Shown here one piece after another: positions 24,157 to 35,308 of a stretch of 53,462 bases of DNA. Numbering within the stretch: position 1 is the stretch's first letter; the number at the start of each line of letters is the position of its first letter. The stretch is taken from NCBI GenBank assembly GCA_026260175.1, contig JAKCWW010002796.1, positions 1 to 53,462 on the forward strand, read 5' to 3'. The position numbers were made by a program, and so were the translations under genes. The notes under the pieces are model-generated. The model saw nothing but the letters and a program-made list of their open reading frames with translations. It was not told where the DNA came from and did not search any database. This stretch comes from Reticulitermes lucifugus. Its lineage: Eukaryota; Arthropoda; Insecta; Blattodea; Rhinotermitidae.

Positions 24157-27100
24157 AATATCTATACTGAAATAAATTGGAGTGATATTTTTGTCTTCAG
24201 AACTTTTGTTGCAACAAACATGCACATTAGCCTTCGGTATTTTATATTTTGTATTCTCATGGGTAGTTATGTACTGACTTGGCTGGACTTTCAGTAGATT
24301 TTCTTACATAAAGCTATTACAGGTACGTGTACGTGCAATAGTATATGTTATAAGAGCGTTGTTAAGCGTGACATATCAGTATTATATGGTTGATTACATA
24401 AATTCATTTTGCAAGATGTGAGATTCCCAGAGCTGTGCTGATGAAGTCTTCTGTAATGTTAAGCCATGTTGACTGCAGATAGTTATCGACCATCGAAGGA
24501 GCGTAGTCACTGTCTTCTGGATCAAGCAGCTAAAGAGTTTAATTTTATGCATTTTGTTAGTCAAATTGATGCTCGATGCTACATTTTTTCTTCAGCCTCG
24601 GCTCTTAACTTAGAGCGACCACATTCTATCTCAGTTGTAAGACCAGTCACGCCGCGAGGTTATAATCTTACACAGTTCTACATGCGAAGTGTCCGTTATT
24701 GTTGTCCGATTTTAAACAATATCGGGAATTTCGGTCGCGTGGGAGCCGCTCTGTACCGTGCGGACGGACAGACAGACGTGAGGAAGCTGTCAGTTGTTTT
24801 GCGAACTGGTCAAAAATTAGAACGCATAGAAGGTAGAAAAGAAGAAGAGGGAAGAGTGTGTGGAGGAGGAGAAAGGTAGAAGAAAATAAAAAAAATGTTT
24901 TTGTCTTTTCCCTAGGTGCAAGAAACCAAAACTCCAAACAACTTACGTGTCCTGATGTACTGAGACTGAACAATTTCTCACTTGCAGACTTGTTTCTCTG
25001 TGACCTTTCAGAGACTTGGAGACGTATTGCGATCCTTTCTGCAGCTAGCAGCCATTACTTCTTTGAAATAGCGTCCCGACGCATTTTTAGAAGCGCACAG
25101 TGGAACCAGACGACGCGAAGCGAGACCTGAGCAACACAAATCCATTTATCACACGAAGCTTCAGATATATCCGGTCTTATGAAAGGTTAAAACCACCACA
25201 CTGCACTGTCTAAGTGTGTAATTCAAGATTATTATCTTAGTGCTTCGTTTCAGTGTAGATGAGATGATATCAATATTTTATAGTGAGGATCGTCATAATT
25301 GCAGTCTTCGCGTATCGCGTAATGTGATTAAAGTGGAGGAAACTGAGTAAACATGGAACATGCAATATTATAAGATGCAAAAGCCATTTTTTTCTCTCTG
25401 AGCATCTTCACTAAAGCAAGTCGTGGCCAACATACGTGTTAGTATTTAATTATAAAATTTTATGGCCTTTCACATGTACTTTCCGTTATACATGAAATTT
25501 GATTCTTCCGGAATTAGTTTTACACCAGAGGTATAGTGAGAGTAATAGGAAGTACGGATGACACTGTGGTACAAGTAAAGTATGTGGTAACTAATTGTGT
25601 GTTAAAATTGAGTGCATTTGTTTGCATCGTTAGAATATTTTACCATATTTTTTATTTATAATGATATGATAGGATTAGTGGTTGCTTCTGGTACCTTGAA
25701 AGCGTACGTATGATGGATTGTCAAGCCATTATAATATTCCATATTATCCATAAGAACTAACAAAGTGACTTTCAAACACAGTAATAAACACGACTGGCTA
25801 CATTGTCAAGTTGTCACAGGAGAATTTTTACACAATTTATGCACATTCAACCGCGCCGCGACATCAAGCAGAAGAAAAGTTCTGCTACTAACCTTTGCCC
25901 CTCAATTTTATAATACCCGACTTTCTTAAGAATAAATCAAAGAGAATGAGACGTAGAGAAGCTGTCTCATATGATATTTTAGATAGTAAACTTCACACAG
26001 TAACCATGCTGAAGGAAGTGGGCTGTGAAGAGGCAGACATGATTCCCGTAATTGGGGGGGGGGTGAACGTCTGTGAACGTGACAAAGAAGTTTCGATTTC
26101 ACAATGGCAGGGCCTTTCTTGGCCTTTTGTGAAGGTCGTCACTTTTGCAGTTGATAAATAGGGCGCTTAGTATGGAGCTCGCCTTTTCTTTGCACTTAGA
26201 ATAAAAATCATAACTGAATCTCCAAGGCTTAATTTTTATCTTTCCTATTGGAATTTTATTTCCTACTTAAGAGTGTCAAGTTGTGACGTCTACTTGTGAT
26301 TTTTCTAGAAATAAATACATGGCAATGGTAAATATTTATTTGACGGTACAGTTACACGATAGAAGAGAAACACCGGAATTTAAGGACATTCACGAGGATG
26401 AATACGATTGTAGACCAAGTGTGTCGACGTACGTGAGAAATGTGACGTTCCTAATTTGAATGAGGGAAAGGGAGGGTTTGCATAGGATGGGTGATGACGG
26501 ATGCTGGACGATAGCTTAGCCTACTCGCTGGAAACTTAAAGCTTCGCAAACACACTTAATTTTATTAGTTTCTGTATCACTTTTTGAGGTGATATTTCAG
26601 GTAGTATGCATTGTTTAGTTGTCACTTAAACGTGTCCTGACTAATAAAAGAACGAACCTGGAACGATAATTTACGACATTCTGTGTACTTCTAATGCCGG
26701 AGGTTTCGTAATTTCTACGATGTTTTTTTCTGAATGCGCATGAATTTTCTCAACTTGAACTTTTAACGTTTCTTGACTCAGTTTTACGACCATAATCCTC
26801 TTAATCTCCACCAATTTCCTTCCATAATCCTCTCGCATATCGCTTCTCATCAGTGGCCCGATAGAATCGTAGGGTATAAAAGTAACGGTTGTTCGATATT
26901 GCACCGTCTCTAGGCTTCTCATAGATTAGTTAAACATTTAGGGTGAAGACGGTTGGGTTAATAATCCCCTCCTAGTTTTACAGTTTTCTGGTTAATTGCT
27001 AAACACACAGCCCGCTTGTTTGCTCCATTTAGGATGTAAATCTCATTTAAAACCCTAGGAGAGTCTATAACAAAATAAAGAGTCGGCGTGGCTTAGTTAT

Positions 27101-27350
27101 CTTACTTTCTATGAATAGCTCCATTAGAGTATCATCCTACTCCGTGTGTCTGTCCCTCCTTAAAAAGAGGGCTGTGTAAATTGAAGAGGCTTTGCAGCAT
27201 CGGAAGAGAGGGAGAGTGACTTGATTGTAAATTTTGAAGGATAATGGGAGACTGTCATGCATTATATTTAGTTAATATTCCACAATTCATGAGGAAGAAC
27301 TGAGTAAGATCATGAACAGACACAGGAAACCTGGACACAATAATCGAAAT
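24157..27350. other. No recognised gene; unassigned open frames and a G10 run
   Basis: An open frame of 137 codons (24466-24879, plus) ends in a charged Arg/Glu/Gly-rich stretch encoded by purine-rich DNA, and a 90-codon frame overlaps its end. No domain recognised, no splice or start context support. A run of ten G occurs at 26054-26063. Confidence 0.4.
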
Positions 27351-27364
27351 AAATGTCCTCTAGT

Positions 27365-27430
27365 TTTTTTTATGGCTCGACAGCCCTTAGGGGGCCTAGG
27401 CCTCGTCATTTACGACGCTTCACGATCACT
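27365..27430 (-). mobile_element. 66-bp SINE-A tail insertion with 14-bp TSD
   Basis: The perfect 14-bp repeat aaatgtcctctagt at 27351-27364 and 27431-27444 brackets 66 bp. On the minus strand it ends in gggctgtcgagccataaaaa, the same 3' end as the SINE at 340-588, with a run of A as tail. It is an extreme 5' truncation of family A, or of a LINE sharing that 3' end. Confidence 0.85.
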
Positions 27431-27444
27431 AAATGTCCTCTAGT

Positions 27445-28575
27445 ACAGTCAAGATTATTTAAAGGGTTATATCCGGTAATAAGCCTGTTGGGTCAGTTAC
27501 CTCACTCGCATCTCTGGCGTTCTATTTCAATATTGGAGGTCATATATGGCGTAGAATGAGGTTTGAATGTGATTCGGAAGGTCGAGTCATGGTTCATTTC
27601 AGCGAACCATCCTGATCAAATTAAGAACTATGAAGTTATTGTGACTCATCGAAGATATTAAAATTGTGTACAGAGATATAGTCCAAAATATCACAGAACC
27701 CCAGGTAAACAGGGAAATGAAAGTGATATTAAAACAGAACATAAATAAATAGAGTTAGAAGACGTTGACTGGTTTGAACTGGGTCAGGATGGTAAGGCGA
27801 GAGAGCACCTTTCGTGACTGTTTGATGAAATTGCTTTCTTTCGTCAAGGTAAGGAATTTGTTGAGCAGTTAAGAGACCCTCAGACTTTTAAGTTGGTCTT
27901 CCAAACGCGTTAATATACTTTAAAGATTAATTTCGCCCTGACGTTAGTTGTTTTCATTTTCATTGCCGTCCTGCCATCAAGTAATGCAAATGAAGCTCAG
28001 TTTAAACTGAAAGCAGCCTCTGCTGTGACACATTATCTGAAGTACCTCTTTTGAATTAGTACTCTTTTGATGAATTTCATATCTTATTCCAAGTGCACAT
28101 TTTAAAAATTCTAATGCGACAGTCTGTAATCCGTTCCATTTCTCTGTGATGTAGCCTAACGACTGGAAACGTGGGGCAGGATGGGGCTTCGTCTTCCTGA
28201 CCTAAGAGTCTAAGATGTGACAAGACAAATGGCATGTGCTACTGAGGTTCTCAGTCTTTGAGGATACCTTCACTATTTGCAAGGTTTAGTGCCAAGAGCG
28301 TAAATCGTATGAAGGCTTTGAAGCCTTTCTCTCTTCGTTCAAACGGCGCAGAAATGAAACGCGAAGTCCGCCATTTGTTACAAGGCAATGATGCATTTAT
28401 TGCATAGGCCAATAATGAAGTTCTGTTAAGGGAGGGAAAAATAACTGATTGCACTAATAGTCGTCACCTGTTCAAAATATTTACTGCTGGTATGATAGCA
28501 GAATATTCATATATGTTTTTACAAATACAGTTATCGGAACCTGGTATGACGAATTTGAATCAAATACACACCATA
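27445..28575. other. No gene seen
   Basis: Short frames only; no repeat recognised. Confidence 0.45.
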
Positions 28576-28818
28576 GGGCGTACCATGGCTCAGGCGGTTA
28601 GTCTCCGGCCTCTCACCGCGGAGGCCCGGGTTCGATCCCGAGTCAGTCAATGTGGGATTTGTGGTGGACAAAGTGGCAATGGGACAGGTTTTTCCCCGAG
28701 TATTTCGGTTTTCCCCTGTCAGTTTCATTCCACCGGTGCTCCATTACAAGGAAAAACGAAAAATAAGTAAACTTAAAAGCTTAGGTGCGTCCGTAGGCAT
28801 CTGCTGCGGGGCCCTTCA
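28576..28818 (+). mobile_element. tRNA-derived SINE, family D, full length
   Basis: Box A (atggctcaggcgg, 28585-28597) and box B (gggttcgatcccg, 28628-28640) have near-consensus sequence and spacing. The body carries acaggtttttccccgagt and ends in tgctgcggggcccttcac, both shared with the headless copy at 23961-24144. I could not find a convincing TSD, so the exact ends are estimates. The short open frames across it are by-products. Confidence 0.85.
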
Positions 28819-31800
28819 CAAATAAAAAACCATTACGCCCTATTCTGTAAGCCCCACTTTAATAATACCCTCCCATTTGCATGTAGGGCCCGCTCCCTTA
28901 TCCCGTGGGATTTACGACAAAACGAGTGTCCAGTTCCTGATCTTCCGGTCTAGTTTTCCGTACATACCATTGCGGCAACCGTAATCTAAATGCTGTGTGA
29001 AAGTGCAAGTTTACACGTTGTGATACTCCCCATCATTTAACTTTATTCTTTCTCCTGTTATCCCATTTTTCTTAGTGTGAAATATTGAAGTGTTGTTAAA
29101 TATAGGTAGTCTTATTTTATGACACAGCTACACTAAGCGACTAATAAATGTTCGGCCAGAGACTTTTTACCTTAATAAACCAAATGACCATGTAAATGGA
29201 AGTTTCTATGACATCACTTCAGAAAGGGTTTCCTTCCAGTGTCCTGTCTAAAATCCTAAATACTGAATTCAAAAATATTACTTTATACTGCAGTTCCATG
29301 AACGAAACAGAGAGCCGAACGGACAGACACGTATCCGGTTGGGGGTTAATTGCGTGCATCTGTGCAAAACGTCATAAATTATGACTGTCGTCTTCTGCCA
29401 CTCTTTGGACACTAATACTCAAGAGAACACACAATGAAGATTTGCACCACCTGCTACGGAAACAGCTCCACTGGCTTGTTCCTTAATGACACTCGACATG
29501 CACAATCGGTAATCAGTATCTAGACATTGATGTTTTGTTCTTCACCATACTGAAACACTAATTTACTTGTGCATGCTAATGTTGATATGGTGATCCTGCG
29601 CATAGTATGGCCTCTTTATTTATTGTGTTCTACGTAAAAGAGCTGTGAAGTGTCGGTGTTTTTATTGCCGCAAAAGAGATATATAGCTTTTAAAACAGTT
29701 GTTACTCACGTATGTTTATATTGTGTCATATTATTAATATAAAGAAACTTGCCCAGCCATCTCTTAATACTTTAAGCTAAAGATCTGACGCATCATGCAA
29801 TGGCAAGTATACGTTCACTTGAAAGTGTAATTGTACAAAATATTTGTCATATAAAAGTTTAATTAAAAGAAACTGAAAACTACATAAGGGGCAGGCGCAT
29901 ATTTCACACTACACATAATATACTAAGGCAGCTAAATTAAGGGCAAACTAGACAGTAGTTTTTCTGTGGCCGTCCGATTATGTCGTTTTGTACCTTGGTA
30001 GGTCTATTCGAAGAAGGCGTTCCGTGTGTTCGGGTTACTTTGTTTCTCTGTCGCTTAAAAGTTAATTAACTAAATCAAGTGATTTTTAAGTTACATGATT
30101 CCAGAGCCCTCGTGACCAGCATATATAGGCTAAATATTTGTTTGTTTTGTGCTAATTTACGGAAAATGCACAAATCTTTGCCATGTTTGTAGATGTCTTG
30201 ATCAAAGAAGAACAGATAGACATATAGCTACAGCAAGGAGTATCAACATACGAAGCGATTAATACCAGTGTGACGCCAGAGGCTGGCAGTAACATTTTGC
30301 AGCCACTGTTTTCACCAGACCCTACTTAAACTCTGCGGTTGTCTAGCATTTGGACTACTTCTACACTTAATGTGATAAGTACTACAATCTTGAACCTCTG
30401 TAGGGTCACAGTTTGATTGCTGCCCGTGGCTGTAATATGCAGGATTTGAGCGTTCTTTCTTACTGTTCTCTGCACATAAAGGCAGTTGGATAGGCAGATT
30501 GCCTGTCTACCGATTCCTTCCGCCCTTTGGATACATTAAATTGAATATAATTTTATGTAAAAAAACAATAGCGAAGGAGTATATAGAAGGTGGAACCAAG
30601 GGAACAAATGTAGAAGTGTTTACTCGAATTTGGAGTAAATACGTTTTAATTGGCACTTGTTGAATTTTTACGCACTTCATTGCCCCCTAATATTCGTATG
30701 TAGCTGAAAAAACTCATGTAGTAACATAACGTAATTTACATGTAATTATTTATTCTTTATGTAATTAAATTTGTTCTTACATTTAAATATTGCACGGATT
30801 ATTATTCAGGAATAGGCGAAACATTTCTGTTTACCTTTTACTTGTGCAGTTTTCTATCACCCTATATACAAGATAACGTCTTGAGCAATTAGTATGTATG
30901 TATACGTCGGAATTGAATGATATTGATTTTAATTATATTTTCAATAAAAGTGTGTAATTCCGACATACAGTTGTCATTTAAATACATTGTCACTGTTTAT
31001 TTTCTGGAAGAGAGTGGAAAATAAGCAATAAATAATTTCTAAAATGTTCACGATTTTCAGCCACAAATATATTTTCGCAAAGGTAATCACACTGCACGTG
31101 GCCAGAACATAGTCTTTTCCTTATGCTTTATTCAGTACTTACGAAAAAGTTTGAAAATAAAGTTTTTCGCCTCAGTAACCTAAATATTTTCAATTACATG
31201 CAATTTCATTTACAATTAGACATTTTTTAGAAAATCGGTGAAGCTGGATCACATTTCCATGTACAAATGGTCAATACTAGCGAAATGAAACTTTGTTGAC
31301 ATGTTTCAGCGTACATTGAAATCCATTCAGTAGGTTCGGAGATGAAACTTGCCGAAACAGGGATAGATATAGTCTTTCTGCTATGCGAAAATGTTTTTTA
31401 AATTACGCTGGAAGACATGCCACCTTCGCCAAGAAGTTTTGCTCCATTGAACTCTGTCCTCAGCAACTGAATTAGCCTCGTACCTCATCTTTAAAGGTAA
31501 AAAGGTTCTCAGAAACGTGCAAGAGTAACGCCTGAAAAAGGCAAGCCTGCTGACCCGCTTTTCTGATATGTCTGAGAAGTTGCCGATGCAGCACGGCGGT
31601 ATGGTAGCCCTTATATGTGTAGATACAGGAGACTTATTCGTGCAAGATTTGAGTTTCTCGCAGCCGTGTCCCTGAAGATTTATTTTTATGACATGTTACG
31701 CTCTATCACTTAGTCAACACTTACCGAAATTTGTTAGGCGCTATGCTCATTGTAAATATTTAGAAGTTGACACGTCTGAGCATCCCAGTAGACGAGAATT

Positions 31801-32917
31801 TTCAGACAAGTTTACTTCATACTTCATTCGCTATGTTTTACTTTTTCTTCATAGGCATAACGTGGGGATGAAAGGGGGGGGGCAAATGCCCCTCCAGTAT
31901 TTTTTCTACCTAAGAATAGAGTTTTGGCTACTGAGTTGAAGAGGGGCATATAAAAGTAGAAATATTTTCTAAACGATTATTTTGGTGGTGTAAAGACAGA
32001 GAAAAATGAAAAACCTGCGTTTTACGGGACGTAGAATAGAGGCATCTGAGTCACCCGTTTACAAAGGAAGAGAGGCACTGTAAATTCTCTGTGCTCTGTG
32101 CGTGAGGTCATTGTAAGGATTTGTTCAAACGAATCTTCTCCATCTTTCTAACTTGACTCCTCGTAAATTAAGGTTCCTAATACTCATGGTCGACATGCCC
32201 CCTTCCAATGTCATTAGCCTAGTTCCGCCTACACTTGTCTTTGTTTCCTTCTTTGTTTGTTCCATACTCATGTGCTTTTAATGCACTTGATGCCCTTTTT
32301 AACAATAAACGAATGGAAGGGGTTAAAAGTTGCCAAAAATTTAATTGTTCCTGCTTTTATATTGCAGTTCATGGCACTGCTAATTACACCTTAAGGCTAC
32401 ACATCTCCATCAGTCTGATACATATGCCATCAACAGAAAAACAGTTGCTAAGATGTAACGAGAAATGAAATATTTGCACCCGCACAGCTCAAGATCTGAA
32501 GAACCAAATATTGAATAGAAATATGTTCTATTACACAGAATGTCGATGACTTTATATCATTACTTAAGGGTATCGTACCTCAGATATTTTGAAATCAGAA
32601 ATGTCTTAGAGCATTGGTCCGATTCGCAACAATTACAGGGCTGTGGATATTTTAATATTAAGATTATTGTAACAACTTTACAGAAACAAATATCCATGTG
32701 CAGTTCAGAAAATGAACAAAATAATCACCTTTGCTTTGGGCACGCATTACTGTTATTTTGCCCATGAAACATATAATTTCACGGATACATCAAGTCTTTC
32801 ATGTTTTTCACAGAATCGAAAATTCGGTGAAGAAACAGTGCCTTTCTTCACGTCACGTTTTAGTAAATACACAATGCTGTTTATGCGACGACGCGCATGT
32901 GCAGTGGAAACGTCAAA
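28819..32917. other. No gene seen in about 4 kb
   Basis: Open frames are under 85 codons. A run of nine G at 31874-31882 leads into ggggcaaatgcccc, a small hairpin. Nothing else recognised. Confidence 0.4.
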
Positions 32918-33656
32918 ATGTCCGAAGCCACTAAGAAACGGACTCCTGCTTGTACGACATTTTTTGATGGAATACCTCAGGAATAAGCTTCTTAAGGACT
33001 GTCGTAAGTGAATGAATTTCCGTATAAAGAAGACGATAAAGGCAAATTAGCTCGATCTTCTAATATTAAAAAGAGGAAGAGGAAAGACGTACTCAATATC
33101 TGAGGATATTAAATTCAAGGCATCTTTGGGTGTTCCACAATAGCTGTATGGATTAAATTCTGACATTGAGCCTGGAAAACGAAAATCCGTGACAACTGCA
33201 AAAGAACTTTCTCAAAGCAAAAAGACAGGATTGATTAAGAATGAAAGTGCATCTGAACCAATTTCTAAATCACAATGGCAATACTGGTTTTAATTTACAG
33301 AACTTTATATTCACAACAGAGATTGTTCTTCAATCTTTACTGGTGAATCTCCTTTAAAAGGAAGACCCGGCGAACAGACAGAAACTTCAAAAATTGGGTA
33401 TTTCGGAGAAAAATTACTCCCATGACTTGAAAAGGGATAATGAAATTTCTGTTAATGAAAGAAGCTGAGAAACTGAAAGCCCATTTACATAGAAGTTTAC
33501 AACCATACTGGAAATTTGAAAAAGTACAAGTAGGCCTGTAAAAGTAAAACTCTTTTGTCAAAGATCCTCCTTTGTAAAGCAGTGGAAAAGAGTGCGGCAT
33601 ACAAGAGAAAGTCTTTCTCAAAGCAGAAGGAAAGGATGCGCAGCGCACTCGTTGAT
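32918..33656 (+). pseudogene. Decayed lysine/serine-rich coding-like tract, family unknown
   Basis: Read on the plus strand, long peptide-like stretches follow one another with frame changes. From an ATG at 32918 comes MSEATKKRTPACTTFFDG, three stops, then NEFPYKEDDKGKLARSS and KKRKRKD up to a stop at 33101. One frame over runs EDIKFKASLGVPQ, then (after a stop) GKRKSVTTAKELSQSKKTG, and after another stop FTGESPLKGRPGEQ to a stop at 33423. A third piece (from 33440) reads MKEAEKLKAHLHRSL. Hydrophilic composition over about 700 bp with few stops is unusual here and suggests an inactivated gene or processed pseudogene. I do not recognise the family, and no poly-A tail or TSD was found. Confidence 0.35.
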
Positions 33657-34754
33657 ATCTTTGTTTTTTCAGTTCTACTAATACTATTCTCAAATTTTTC
33701 TTTCAACTGCATTCCTGTTTCTGAAAGTGCTTCCTCCTGTGTTTCATTTCTGAAAGATTTTGTAATTATTCATATTTACCCTGCACAAAATACAATGAAA
33801 CCGGTCACTAGCTCTGCCCAGTAAATAATTGTACGTGTATTAAATACCTATTCATTTGTTTGCAATGGTACCCTTTTGCACAATACAGAAAATTACATTT
33901 CGTACACTTTAGGCTCTATAGGCGCACCGAATTCCATTAAAATCTACGAGGTTAGAGTATTATACACATTTTAGTTATTGTTTAATTAATGGAGAGTATT
34001 CAGTCCGGATGAAATGGCATTTCTCCTATTTTAACGAGATATAAAGCGGCTAGATTTTGTATTGTAAATAACTGTATTTAAGCTTATTAGAACGATTGTA
34101 TTTTGACTGTGCATTGTTTGTTGTGACTCATGTAAGTTACCATACCTATATTTTACCCAAACATCAGTCAGATGTATTTGCACATAATATAAAATAATAA
34201 TCTGCTAGAAACTAAATATGAATACTGTAATTTGTAACTGTGCAGCATGAGACAGCACTGTTACAAGAAGTGAGCGCGAGCAATTTCACGTTGATTTGTT
34301 GCGCCAGCATCCACTTGCCAATTGATCCGTTACTGTATTATGTTAATTAATTTTTGATATCCTATAACGAAGTGAAGGCATGTAGGCATTGCTGTTTCAG
34401 AATTTCCGATAGTACCTACTGTTCACACTACACACTCCCTGTTATTAGAAATTTTTAAGAGCTCATTGCATAATTAGAGTCAGAAACATTGTAGGAACGC
34501 GTTGTGTAATTACAAGCATACAATTTTTTAATAGAATGTCATGTTGAATATTTGTGGTTTATATGTACGGGAACATTCCTACGGCTAGGCATAATATTTA
34601 AGTAGGTATTTTTAAGTAAACTGTTTGAGTGTTGTCTGACACATTTCTTTCATGTACATTACATAATAAATAGGCGTACATCCAGACTTGAACGGTCAAT
34701 ATTTCGAAAAGATGTAACTCATTCTTAGCGGACAGGGATTAAGTTGCTATTGAG
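33657..34754. other. No gene seen
   Basis: AT-rich sequence without recognised features. Confidence 0.45.
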
Positions 34755-35308
34755 CTGTATTATGTTGTGTTGGGTTGCGTTGTGTTGTGTTGCGTTGCGT
34801 TGTGTTGTGTTGTGTTGCGTTGTGTTGTGTTGCGTTGTGTTGCGTTGCGTTGCGTTGTGTAGTGTTGCGTTGTGTTGTGTTGTGTTGCGTTGCGTTGTGT
34901 AGCGTTGTGTTGTGTTTTGTTGCGTTGTGTTGTGTTGGGTTGTGTAGTGTGGTGTTGTGTTGCGTTGCATTGTGTTGTGTTGCGTTGCATTGGGTTGTGT
35001 TGCGTTGCGTGTTGTGTTGCGTTGCATTGTGTTGTGTTGCGTTGCATTGTGTTGTGTTGCGTTGTGTTGTGTTGTGTTGCGTTGTGTTGTGTTGTGTTGT
35101 GTTGGGTTGCGTTGTGTGGTGTTGTGTTGCATTGAGTGCTGTTGTGTTATGTTGTGTTGCATTGTGTGGTGTTGTGTTGTGTTGCATTGTGTGCTGTTGT
35201 GCTGTGTTGTGTTGCATTGTGTTGTGTTGTGTTGTGTTGTATTGTGTGCTGTTGTGTTGTGTTGTATTACGTTACGGTGACTATATTACGTTATGTTGCT
35301 TTATGTAA
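34755..35308. repeat. Pentanucleotide array (GTTGT/GTTGC)n, strand-biased
   Basis: About 500 bp of 5-bp units, mainly gttgt and gttgc with variants gttgg, gtagt and gcatt. The plus strand is almost only G and T with some C, and A is rare. Because five is not a multiple of three and few stops arise, frames of 150 to 177 codons open on both strands (Cys/Val-rich on plus, Gln/His/Asn/Thr-rich on minus). These are artefacts. Edges decay gradually to att/tat variants near 35260-35308. Confidence 0.95.

Noticed and set aside
24466..24879. 137-codon open frame as a candidate gene
   Set aside because: No domain, no similarity recognised, and the C-terminal charge comes from a purine-rich simple stretch; such lengths occur by chance in a window this size.
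34747..35308. Long open frames of 145-177 codons on both strands
   Set aside because: They are readings of a pentanucleotide repeat with few stop codons in any frame and have no independent coding support.
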